A stretch of 64,000 nucleotides of DNA from Rhododendron vialii (taxonomy: Eukaryota > Streptophyta > Magnoliopsida > Ericales > Ericaceae). The notes below the pieces were generated by a model that ran no database searches, had not been told where the DNA came from, and was given only the letters and a program-made list of their open reading frames with translations. Below, in pieces: positions 24,740-33,929 of the stretch (position 1 is the first letter of the stretch; every line of letters starts with the position of its first letter). The stretch is taken from positions 25,671,501-25,735,500 of the forward strand of contig NC_080568.1 of assembly GCF_030253575.1 (NCBI RefSeq), in the 5' to 3' direction. The translations under genes were made by a program, and so were the position numbers.

Positions 24740-25103
24740 GGAAACTGGGGTTGTTGACATCGTTCTGTCCTGGTCAATCGGGCTCTGCTCCAGTCTCTCT
24801 CTGATGATCGAAAACGTTCATTTCGTAAAGCTCGTCTAGTAGAACAATTAAAAAAAACCAGCTCGATTAGATATCATTATGTGCCTAATCAAAACATTTT
24901 TAATTTGAAACACTAAATCAAATCCACTGGAACTCATTATTGTCAAATTATATGTGTTCCGATCAAGCACTTAGATATCCGATCAAGCAGGTTTTCTGCA
25001 TAGTTGTTCTACTCGACGAGCTCTACAAAGTGAACGTTTTCGATCATCGGATCGAGACCGGAATATAACCCAATCGGCCGAGACAGCACCAACCCCCAGT
25101 TCC
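24740..25103. mobile_element. Foldback MITE with possible 10-bp target duplication
   Basis: The left arm reads AACTGGGGTTGTTGACATCG..GATGATCGAAAACGTTCA..AGCTCGTC..AGTAGAACAA. The right arm inverted reads GGAACTGGGGGTTGGTGCTG..GATGATCGAAAACGTTCA..AGCTCGTC..AGTAGAACAA. GGTAGAATAG (24730-24739) and GGTATAATAG (25108-25117) flank it, 9 of 10 identical, but the right copy is offset from the arm by 4 bp. The target duplication is therefore tentative. Confidence 0.65.
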
Positions 25104-25117
25104 AAGGGGTATAATAG

Positions 25118-26071
25118 CATGCTTCCATTAAATATAGATCCAAAAATTCAAAAGTAAGTAAATCACAGACCCTGTGTATGATTTCCTAATGCATTTATGA
25201 TCTTGAAAAAAAGAGATTATTACAACACCGAATTATAACTTATTCAACCCATTTATGTCAACATAATGTGAATTTCAAAAGCGTATCAATTATCAACCTG
25301 AACAATGTATTTCTTAGCGAGTTCGATGTTCTCAACAAATCCTTAAATGCGAGCAGTTTAAATCATCAAAATAAACCCGATAGAAACCCAAAATAGAGAA
25401 AACTGAGCATCTAACAACCCATCTCCTCAAGCACCACGATAAAAACATAACAAAATCAGTTGTTTAACGCCACTCACTCACTTACAAACAAGCAAAAAAA
25501 CCTAAAGAAAAACCAATCCTACTTCCTTCAATATATTTACATAACTTTCCATAATTTCCTCTTGTGCGTTACCCTTCATCTCCTCCCATTTTATTCCCTT
25601 TCTTTAGTGTTCCTTCCCCTCTCTCCAACCCAGCTCCCCCTTCCCGAGTTCCCCCTTTGTGTATTACCAAAAAATACATACATACATATAGAGAGTTATG
25701 GGAGACAACCCCATGAATTATTGGTGCCAAATGTCATGAACCCCATACAAGCTGAAAACCCTCAAATTCTTCCTTAGCACCCACATACCCATCTCTAAGC
25801 AGGAGTATATCTCCATTCTTTGTTATTTCTCTCAAAATATAGTCCATAAATATTTTTAACTTATTCTCTACTAATATGTGGTCCTCTTTAAAAGCTACTC
25901 CACAATCCTTTCTTTTTTTTCTTTCTTATTCTATTTGTACAAATATGACTATATGAGAGTCGGGTCTCACAGGACATCCAGTCCATTTGGACCCCTTTCT
26001 TTTAGAGCGACCAATAATTTAGCGCCTATCGATGGGCTTCAATCATTATCACCTTAAGCCATCATTGTCAA
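25118..26071. other. Gene-poor stretch
   Basis: A 105-codon ORF (25460-25777) lies in C/T-rich sequence with no recognisable domain or splice pattern. I do not support it as a gene. Confidence 0.45.
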
Positions 26072-26080
26072 TTTTGTTAG

Positions 26081-26377
26081 GGGAAAGACTACAATATACA
26101 CCCTTTATTTGAGTGTGTATTATATGCACCTCCCAAAATATTATGAATTATAGAGAAAAATGTTACGAATCGTATTGCTAAAAAGTTATGAATCGTATAA
26201 AGGTTATGAGATATATCATAATGTTATGAATCATAATGAAAATGTTACAAATCATACTATTGAAAAGTTATGAATTATAGAACAAAAGTTACGAAACACT
26301 CTAAAACGTTATGAATGAACTACAAAATAGGTGCATATAGTACACCTTTTTAAAAAGGGTGTATTATAGACTTTCCC
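26081..26377. mobile_element. MULE-type MITE with perfect 9-bp target duplication
   Basis: TTTTGTTAG lies directly outside both ends (26072-26080 and 26378-26386). The ends are GGGAAAGACTACAATATACA and, inverted, GGGAAAGTCTATAATACACC, with further homology inward (TTATATGCACC against CTATATGCACC). A 9-bp duplication is the mark of Mutator-like elements. The 297-bp unit has no coding capacity. Its interior contains about nine degenerate copies of GTTATGAATCRTA, spaced about 20-25 bp apart in one orientation. Confidence 0.85.
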
Positions 26378-26386
26378 TTTTGTTAG

Positions 26387-27221
26387 AACCACAAATACAT
26401 TTACACAAACACTCGCAACACCTGGGACCCTGCACACACTATCGATAAACACGACCCTCAAATTGACATGAGGTCGAAAATTGTTCAGACATTCGGATTA
26501 GAACAATTTGAAATCATTCAGACATTGACATCTTTACAATCTGAAAATGAATCGAAATTCCTTGAGCATTCAAACCTCAAGAGCTCAAGAAACCTCAAGA
26601 GCTCAAGAAAAATGAATTGGGTTTATCCAGAAAAATGATTTCATACGTAGTCTGAACATAAAGAAGGTTTTTTGGCGGTGATGATGGTGGAGTGGAGGTG
26701 GTTGAAAAAAGAAAGATACGTGAGAAATATTTTGGTGGTATGCTATAATCGCAAACACCAATGGTACAAAACTCTTTGACATGAAATTTATGGGTCCCAT
26801 CACCAATATGTGATTTCACACATCCCATGTAAGCGAATTCAAACAATTGCTATTAGTGCAAATATAAGTGTCTATATAGTTTCTTGCCTATAAAAAAAAA
26901 AATTGTATCTTTTTTGATCGTTTCCCCCGCAAAGTCCATAAGCATAACCAAAATATGCAACAAAATACAATTTAATTTAATTTGTGAAATTGGTTCATCA
27001 AGTCACTCTCAAACTTAATTAGGCTGTCCTTTTTTCTCTAAGAAGCCAAACATTTTCTCAATAATTTTCATGCCCACCGAATTTTCGTTCCAAGTTCAAA
27101 CATAAAACAAACAAAGCAAAGTACAGTAGCAAACTGCTCCATCCACATAATTTGGCCCACCACTGCAAGCCTCTCAGTCCACAACTCAAACTTGGCCCAC
27201 CGCTGCCCTTTGAGGATGGAC
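26387..27221. other. Gene-poor stretch
   Basis: I see nothing assignable. Short minus-strand ORFs at 26595-26846 overlap each other in different frames and have no domain. Confidence 0.45.
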
Positions 27222-27470
27222 GGTTCCGTTCTGCTTTCTCCCAAAATTTTTTTTTTTAAAAAGAATGTAATTTTAAATTTAAATATAACGAAAATAAAAA
27301 ATAAATTTTTTTATTTTTTTTTGTACCGTTTAAAAGATCTCAATGAGATCTATCAAACAAGATCCATATTGGTAAGAAAATTATTTACGTCAACACATGA
27401 TTTTTAACCTTAAAATTATCTTCTTTTTTCCAAAACCTACTTTTTCTAAAAGTGGAACACCACCGTCCAT
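27222..27470. mobile_element. Diverged inverted copy of the Tourist-like MITE family
   Basis: Read on the minus strand, it is collinear with the units at 2883 and 10627. Shared landmarks are CATGTGTTGACGTAAATAAT, CCAATATGGATCTTGTTTGA and TAGATCTCATTGAGATCTTT. Its ends have decayed and no TAA duplication is clear. Confidence 0.6.
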
Positions 27471-28047
27471 ACCCTTGGTTAGGGGTGGGTATCTTGTTAT
27501 CGCATCGTGTCATATTCGTATTTCGTATCAAAAATAGTTGACCTTAACCTGCTATTTCGTATCGTGTCGAAAATTTCCACCCTTATTCGTGGTCACCTAA
27601 TATTCCAAAATGTCATGTCATGGGCTTCAATTCTTAATTTTCCACGGTAATCATGGTCTACATTTTCGCTCTCCCAGACTCTTGCAGTTTAGGATGTGTT
27701 TCAAATATATTTGCACCCTCACCGTCGAGCTCTCCCGCACCAGCATGCGAATTATTGATCGGACTAGAAAGCAGATGGGACACTATCAATCCGGCCAAAC
27801 GGGTGGATTAGGAATCCCACCAAGGACCAGGTATTAGCATTCCCATCCTGGGTCTCCCTTGCTCAGTTACCAAAATACCCATGCTGAAAATAACTAATTT
27901 CCAAATTCCTCAGAGCTTATATCCCATGTTTCACACGATCCCATGCTTAAACCCCCTAATTTTCCAAACGTTCTCGATACATAATATTGAAATTACCCCC
28001 TTTTTTAAAAAAACTTGCTTTTGTTTTTATTTAACCTCACTGTAAAT
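27471..28047. other. Gene-poor stretch
   Basis: This contains phrases such as TCGTATCGTGTCGAAAATTT that resemble decayed transposon sequence. No gene is recognisable. Confidence 0.4.
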
Positions 28048-28049
28048 TA

Positions 28050-28284
28050 CTTCCTCCGTCTCATTTTCTTTGTCATTTTTTAAAGTTCGTGTCAGTTTTC
28101 AATCACTTATATCTTTTAATGTGAATCTCAAAAAATATGCGATATCAATCTTATTTGATAATTCTCGATTAGGTCTATAATACAAAATTTTCAAAATTAT
28201 GAAAAAAATTATAAATTGAGACATATAAGCATTTACAAATGACACGGATAACGAAAAAAGACAAAGAAAATGGGATAGAGGAAA
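28050..28284. mobile_element. Stowaway (Tc1/mariner) MITE
   Basis: TA dinucleotides flank both ends (28048-28049 and 28285-28286). The ends are CTTCCTCCGTCTCATTTTCT and, inverted, TTTCCTCTATCCCATTTTCT, both continuing into TTGTC. The CTCCGTCYCA terminus with TA duplication is the standard Stowaway signature. Confidence 0.85.
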
Positions 28285-28736
28285 TATTATTTTTATTGTT
28301 AAAGGGTATAAAAGGAAATTACAGTGTAATCCTATCCCATCCAGACGAAAACAAACATGGTATTAGTAATCTCATCGTCCAATTCTGTGCAAAACAAATA
28401 AGAGATTATGATTTAACAATGTCACTATTAATCTCATCTCATTACGAATCACATCTCAATTCCATCTCATTACGAATCTAATTCTATTTATCACAGTTAT
28501 CAAACCAAAGTAAAGTTGAGGACATATCGTCCTCTTTGATGCTTGTAGTACATCAATGTCCTGTCGACTTTTTTTATTTTTACATGAATAACAAATTAAT
28601 ATCCGTGCAAAGAATTCCAATCAAATTATTGAGCTCTAGATCGTTGAGTCTCATGCAGAGTTTAGGCTCAAAACCTCGGTTCATTACGTAAACCAATTCA
28701 ATGGATTACATGAACAATTAACCGGACTTCGGATTT

Positions 28737-28912
28737 GTGTTGTGCAGTAAAGCACTATGCTGCACACCTCCGAGCTGTCGGATCGTGCATCCGATGGCTC
28801 GATCTCATTTTGGCAACCAACGATCGAGAGCCGTTCATTATCGAGATGAGATCCGAACCGTTGGATGCACGATCCGACGGCTCGGAGGTGCGCACGCACT
28901 ACTGCTCAGCAC
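28737..28912. mobile_element. Short palindromic element centred on an ATCG-rich core
   Basis: The left arm contains CACCTCCGAGCTGTCGGATC and GTGCATCC. The right arm inverted contains CACCTCCGAGCCGTCGGATC and GTGCATCC. The two plus-strand ORFs and the minus-strand ORF here translate into similar peptides because the DNA is an inverted repeat. No target duplication was found. Confidence 0.7.
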
Positions 28913-29262
28913 CATCCCCAATTGTCCAATTAACCATATACAAGTCAAAGAAGTAATATATTGTGAATGATATAATCCAAATTCAGCACATTTCCATCAT
29001 CAAGGATCAGACATATTAACACCAATCTAACATAAAGGGAAAGCTAATTAATTAGATGCCTTCCCTAACAGGATTTAAGAGATTAGTGAAGAGAAAACGA
29101 TGCCCTGTATACGCACATATATCATTATACCATGCGTGATCCCAACATTACCGTTAATTTTTTTTTATTAGCGTTAATTTCTCAGAAGAAAACAATTTTT
29201 GCACATCCATTTTTTTTATAACATACACTTTAAAATTTGTAATTCAGTGTTAATATTGCGCA

Positions 29263-29445
29263 CATCCTCCGTCCCAAATTGCTCAACCTTTCTAAGTTTC
29301 GCAAGCCAAAAATAATGTATTAGCAACATGATTTCCCCCCACAAAAATGGGATTTTTTTTTTCAAAAGAACAATCTCATAAGTACATTGTTCTTTGCGTG
29401 CGAAATGTATGGTCTCCTAGAACGAGCAATTTGGGATGGAAGAAG
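29263..29445. mobile_element. Stowaway-like MITE downstream of the CML gene
   Basis: The ends are CATCCTCCGTCCCAAATTGC and, inverted, CTTCTTCCATCCCAAATTGC, each continuing TC. TA flanks the right end and CA flanks the left, so one copy of the duplication appears to have mutated. Confidence 0.7.
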
Positions 29446-29521
29446 TATTAATCACTAAATGACAAATTTTAAAATGTAATTATAAGAAAATCGTGGGCAA
29501 AAATCGTTATCCTTCGTCGTA

Positions 29522-30007
29522 TCACTTCGACAAAGCGTCACCTCCGCCGCCGCCGCCCATCATTTTCTTAAACTCGTCAAAGCTGACGTACCCGTCTCCG
29601 TCCGAGTCAACCGACTTGATCATCCTCCCGCAATCCTCAACGGAGCACTTCTCTCCGAGCCGGGTCAGGATCTGGTGCAGCTCGGCGGCGGAGATGAGCC
29701 CGTTCTTGTCCTGGTCGTAGAGCTCGAACGCCTCCTTGAGCTCCGCGGAGGCCGCGCCGGATCCGAAGGCGGTGGCGGATCCCTTGCTCCAGAAGTCCGC
29801 GAACTCGTCGAGGCTGATGAACCCGTCCCGGTCCGTGTCGATCTCGTCCATCATTTTCTTCACGTCGTCGTCCGTGGAGGAGCCGGAGCCGAGGGCCTTC
29901 ATGACGTCGACGAGCTCCGTGAAGGAGATCTTGCCGTCGCCGTTGGCGTCGAACTTGTTAAACACCTCTTTGAGCTCGTCCATATCGGCGTTAGGGTTTG
30001 TTGCCAT
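29522..30007 (-). CDS. CML27-like: Calmodulin-like protein with four EF-hands
   Basis: This is an intronless gene of 161 aa. Four EF-hand loops are intact: residues 20-31 ([12 protein letters not shown]), 57-68 ([12 protein letters not shown]), 98-109 ([12 protein letters not shown]) and 134-145 ([12 protein letters not shown]). Each has acidic residues at loop positions 1 and 12, so all four should bind calcium. The linker between lobes is Ala/Gly/Ser-rich and the C-terminus is poly-Gly. The family acts as calcium sensors in the cytosol and nucleus. Length, absence of introns and gene neighbourhood fit the Arabidopsis CML26/CML27 pair. The DNA is far more GC-rich than its surroundings, as is common for such genes. 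The start is the first ATG after a CT-rich leader. A perfect 117-bp duplication lies just upstream. Confidence 0.92.
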   Translation of the reverse strand: MATNPNADMDELKEVFNKFDANGDGKISFTELVDVMKALGSGSSTDDDVKKMMDEIDTDRDGFISLDEFADFWSKGSATAFGSGAASAELKEAFELYDQDKNGLISAAELHQILTRLGEKCSVEDCGRMIKSVDSDGDGYVSFDEFKKMMGGGGGGDALSK

Positions 30008-30036
30008 TTGGTGTTTACGTATCGCTTTCCGTTTGG

Positions 30037-30039
<3 letters not shown>

Positions 30040-30069
<30 letters not shown>
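30040..30069. repeat. (GA)n microsatellite in the CML 5' leader
   Basis: About 15 AG units on the plus strand form a CT-rich tract in the sense of the CML transcript, 33 bp before the start codon. CT-rich leaders are common in plant genes. Confidence 0.9.
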
Positions 30070-30072
<3 letters not shown>

Positions 30073-30078
30073 GTGGGT

Positions 30079-30312
30079 TAGGTTTGGCTATAAGGATTGG
30101 TGGTTTTCACTTTTCAGAGAAGGTAAGGTTAGGCTTATTTAGAGGAAGAAAAGGAAACAGGTAGGAGAGAGACACAGAGAGAGAGAGGAATGTGGTAGGT
30201 TTGGCTATAAGGATTGGTGGTTTTCACTTTTCAGAGAAGGTAAGGTTAGGCTTATTTAGAGGAAGAAAAGGAAACAGGTAGGAGAGAGACACAGAGAGAG
30301 AGAGGAATGTGG
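30079..30312. repeat. Perfect 117-bp tandem duplication upstream of the CML gene
   Basis: Copies 30079-30195 and 30196-30312 are identical by eye over all 117 bp (start TAGGTTTGGCTATAAGGATT, end GAGAGGAATGTGG). Each copy contains a minus-strand TAAATAAG, a weak TATA-like motif. The duplication therefore copies the leader or core promoter region of the CML gene. Confidence 0.95.
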
Positions 30313-30343
30313 ATTTATAAATTTAGAAAGGGAGATTAGTTTA

Positions 30344-30486
30344 GGAAAATGATTTTGGCACTCTAATTTGTTATGATGGCACTTCAAAATTTATTTTTTA
30401 GTGTATATTGCTATGTATAATTTTTACACTAAAAGATAAATTTTAGAGTGTCATCATCAAAAATTGAAGTGTCAAAATCATCTGTC
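30344..30486. mobile_element. MULE-type MITE with perfect 9-bp target duplication
   Basis: ATTAGTTTA lies directly outside both ends (30335-30343 and 30487-30495). The ends are GGAAAATGATTTTGGCACT and, inverted, GACAGATGATTTTGACACT. Inside, ATTTATYTTTTAGTGTA is also inverted. The whole unit is 143 bp. Confidence 0.8.
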
Positions 30487-30924
30487 ATTAGTTTATCTAT
30501 TGAGGCTAAGTTTCTGCGTTTGATAATCTTTTCAGTTTTCAGTTTTTAAAAAACAAGAAACATGTTTGGTAATAATCTTTTTGAAAACAACAAAAATTGA
30601 AAACACAACATGTTTGGTAGTATCATTTTTGTTTTTGTTTTTATTCTTCAAATTGAATGAAATTAAAAGAAATAAAAGAAAAAAGTTTCACATACAAACA
30701 ATTAACACCAATATGATTGGTCTTTTAATTGATTAACTTTCTACGACCATCAACTATTTTTATTTGAGCAATTGCATAGACACCTATCAACAAAAAGCAC
30801 AAGGACATTTACTTAAACCAAAACTCAAATCTATCAATCGCATACAAATGATATTCACTTTGAGTTCAAACCTCAAATAAGGGTAACATAGTTTTAAATA
30901 ATGATAATTACATTTGCAGTGGTA

Positions 30925-31412
30925 TTATCCACTGTGATTCATGCTAGTCCAAATTTGTTCAGCAATCCCATCACGAACATTGGACGTACGACAGAGTTGT
31001 CCACGAGTGACATCAATCTCAACTGGATTTTGGGAACTACTCCCGCTAGCTCTTTGACATTGTCTCATCACCATATTCTCTTGGCTATATTCTCTGAATA
31101 GATCATCATTGTCATCATGCATCCTAATCTAATTGTGAACCATACAACAAGCTGTGAGAATATATTTTTGTGTTCGAACACTATACGGTGGCATTTGCTT
31201 CAATATAGGAAATCGAGCTTTTAGCACTCCAAAACATAGCTCCATAACATTACGTAAAGATGAATGACGAAAGTTAAACCACCTTTCTATCTTTTTTGGT
31301 CGTCGGCCATGCCCATGGAAATTGTTCAAATGGTACCTCTCTCCTCGATACGGTGATAAAAAACCCGACATATTAGTGTAATCCGAATCCACAACATAGT
31401 ATTTACCTGTAA
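30925..31412 (-). pseudogene. Harbinger DDE transposase, C-terminal fragment
   Basis: On the minus strand, LTGKYYVVDSDYTNMSGFLS, then PYRGERYHL, RNVMELCFGVLKARFPIL and AACCMVHN-type text match the end of the HARBI1-like nuclease domain. The VDSDY and ELCFG blocks hold the second Asp region and the final Glu. A TAG stop (31131-31129) interrupts the frame where HNFIRMHD is expected. Beyond it the same frame continues as IRMHDDNDDLFREYSQEN down to a normal C-terminus with DGIAEQIW. The N-terminal two-thirds are absent, so the copy is dead. Confidence 0.85.
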
Positions 31413-31428
31413 GTCATTATCCATTAGC

Positions 31429-31629
31429 CTAAGCAATGAATTGATAATTTAACATTTTCAACTCACTCTTAATCCTTTTCCAAGCTTCTCCTGTGAAAGT
31501 GCCAGTTTCTCTACTTTTCTTTAATTTAACCTTCTTGTCCATGAGTCGAATGAAGATTTTATTATTTCTAGTTGGCCATGGGCCGTCACAACTTTCTCCA
31601 CTAACCTCCATAACCTCATTGTTTGCCAT
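31429..31629 (-). pseudogene. Harbinger Myb/SANT-like protein, fragment
   Basis: This 66-codon frame contains GPWPTRNNKIFIRLMDKKVK and FTGEAWKRIKSELKMLNYQF. These are the W..F..LM and AW..I...F signatures of the Myb/SANT-like DNA-binding domain carried by plant PIF/Harbinger elements. It stops where the domain would continue and lies right next to the transposase fragment, suggesting an internal deletion. Confidence 0.7.
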
Positions 31630-32760
31630 TTCCTACTTTTGATAACAAAAAACAAACAATGATACAAGACTCCATTTTAGAAACAAAGCTTGGGAAAAAA
31701 ATGCAATTCAATGAAAGCCCAGGCCACTGTTTGACACATAACTCATGTCAACCAGAAAGTGAAAATTACATGTAATGGCAGCTCTATGTTTTCTTTTCAC
31801 ACAAGAATGCATTTCATGGAAGGGTCAAATGAATTCAAAGCGGGTTCACAGGTTTAAAGGACAAAATGCAACTGCTAGAAAAGGTTTGGAAGTTGCAAAT
31901 GCTAGACTAAAACTCCTTAAAGGGTGGATCTATAAAATACTCCATTTTAGAGGCTCTTTTTGTCCAGAGAACTCTGTGATTGGTTGTTTGGCTAAGTCTC
32001 AAAACGAACATTACTTTTAGGTGAAGGCTAGGCCATTTGAACTAGTCCAGTATAATCAGATGAGTCACATTGCTATGGAGTTTTGATGAAGTCCAATTGT
32101 GAAGTTGTTGGTTTACACTGCCTGTTTAGACTGTGTTCTCAATTTCTTGTTCACAATATAAGGACAAACACCGGGTAAGTAAGAAGTCTAGAAGTACATT
32201 TCATGGGGGGATAATGGATATGGGGTCCAAAACAGGGATAAGACTTATGCCCATTCTCTCTCCCAAAAAATATATAACGAAAGTTCATACTCCTATTTCA
32301 TTTCATTGGGGACCTTTCCTGCATAAAGAAGATTTGACCAAAAGCTACTGAGAAAGTAGAAATCCAACTGAAATACTACTAACACCTGCTATCATAATCC
32401 GTAGTCCAACAACGCATGCAAATAAATGATAGATACATAACAACAACATCAATTGACAACCAAAATTATCAGAATAATAGCAGTAGCAGAACCACCCAAA
32501 ACCAATATCATAACCTAACAGAAGTAACAATAGAAGAACATAGATTTAATCCGTACCTTCTCAAAATGGTTGAATAAGCTTGTATTCTTCAATTAATCTA
32601 CAAGAAGAACATAGATTATAGATATATAACTGCAGAATTTGAGTTTCATAAAGAGGAACGAATATCAATGGAAGAGGGAGAGAGGGAGGGAGGAGCGTAC
32701 CAGAACACATCACGAGATAGAGAAACGATAGGGATCGACAACAGACGGGTCAAACTTCTG
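31630..32760. other. Non-coding left-over sequence of the Harbinger element
   Basis: No further transposase motifs are visible. Short ORFs in the plus strand have no domains. This section would hold the leader of the first transposon gene. Confidence 0.4.
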
Positions 32761-33129
32761 TTTTAAAAACTGGGTAAAACCCCCTTTTCAACTTTTCATA
32801 ATTTCCAGAAATTCTTAAAAAGTTTATAAAAAACAAAAAAGTAAAAATATGTTACCAAACAAGTTTTCTATATTAGTTTTCAAAAAATTGAAAATAAAAA
32901 CCAAAAACTGAAAATAAAAAGGTTACCAAACAAGTTTTTTTTTCTTGTTTTGTTGTAATTCAAATTTTTTTCACGTTTGTTATTTTTGTGCCTAACTTAT
33001 GTAGATTATTGATTCATCTCGAAAAGAAAAATTGGAAAAGTAAAAAATTGTCACCACTGTCGTCGGTGGTGCGTTGATTTTGGGGAGATTTCGTTCCATT
33101 TAGCTGTGTTTTTTTTTTAAGAGGTGGAG

Positions 33130-33155
33130 CCCACCGCTACGCACGTAGCGGTGGG
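33130..33155. repeat. Perfect 11-bp hairpin with 4-base loop
   Basis: CCCACCGCTAC is followed by GCAC and GTAGCGGTGGG. It is GC-rich in AT-rich surroundings and may be the tip of an old foldback element. Confidence 0.6.
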
Positions 33156-33484
33156 GTGAGCGGTGAAGGAGACTTTCTGATAAAATAACGTGTGATGTGC
33201 AATTTTTTTGCAATTTAGTTTTCAATAAATCTACGGACACTCCTATCTTCATTATGCACTCATCCAGCGGGCTACGGTCAGAGCAAGCCGAAGACCAGCT
33301 GGTGGTGACAGAAGATATCCCACCGGTTTATTTCATGCGTTGTTATTCCTGTCTTCATCAAGGTTCATGTTCGCAAGAATTATTTTCCTTTTCCTTCATT
33401 ATAACCTTGTTTAATGAAGACATGCCTTCTTGGAGTCGTGACATGTAACCTCTTTGTGCCCTAACCTCTTTGAGTTGAATTAAT

Positions 33485-33548
33485 TAGACTCGAATCCCGA
33501 ACTCCCCCTTGAAAGCCAAGGGGTACAACCAGACGAGCTAAAGAGCCA
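33485..33548 (-). other. tRNA-like fragment or SINE head
   Basis: On the minus strand TGGCTCTTTAGCTCGTCTGG contains an A-box-like TAGCTCGTCTGG. It is followed by a 7-bp anticodon-like stem (CCCCTTG..CAAGGGG) and a B-box-like GGGATTCGAGTC. No acceptor stem closes, so it is not a functional tRNA gene. A tRNA-derived SINE head is the best reading. Confidence 0.4.
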
Positions 33549-33929
33549 TTTCAAATTTTAGCGAGCCGACCAAGAGCGGAGTTTAAATACCTCGGTTTGA
33601 TCACAAACTTAAATTGTCCAACATTAGGATATCTACAAGCACCAATAGTATTACAAATAAGTTATCAGGGTAAACTATACAATACTTGATCTAATTCTTT
33701 CTTATTTACTTTCATGACTGCCTCACTGTTCTTACCTAAATGTATAGTTGAAAATGACTAATTTGCCCCTCTCAACTAGTAATAGTGAACACTCTCTCAG
33801 TGCATCCAGTGTGTTATCTCGGAATTGGGGGTAACGGCATAAATTACACCCCCAGGCAACAAGGACCTATAAAAAAAAATGGGGTAAAACCGACAGAAGA
33901 CACAAATGTACAAAGTATCCATGTCTAAA

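Larger units (their letters stand above)
30541..32940. mobile_element. Decayed PIF/Harbinger transposon
   Basis: The two ends carry inverted, repeated terminal motifs. The left has AACATGTTTGGTAATAATC (30561-30579) and ACATGTTTGGTAG (about 30608). The right, inverted, has AACTTGTTTGGTAACCTTTT and AACTTGTTTGGTAACATATT. Between them lie remains of both proteins of this superfamily, a Myb/SANT-like protein and a DDE transposase, in the same orientation. The exact borders and the 3-bp target duplication are not resolved. Most of the transposase N-terminal part is missing. Confidence 0.75.
32941..33929. other. Intergenic region downstream of golgin candidate 2
   Basis: It holds a short perfect hairpin and a tRNA-like fragment, both listed separately, and no gene. 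The part nearest 33930 should be the golgin 3' untranslated region. Confidence 0.45.

Noticed and set aside
29675-30142. 155-codon and 101-codon ORFs opposite the CML gene
   Set aside because: GC-rich coding DNA often leaves the reverse strand open. The EF-hand frame on the minus strand explains the region fully.
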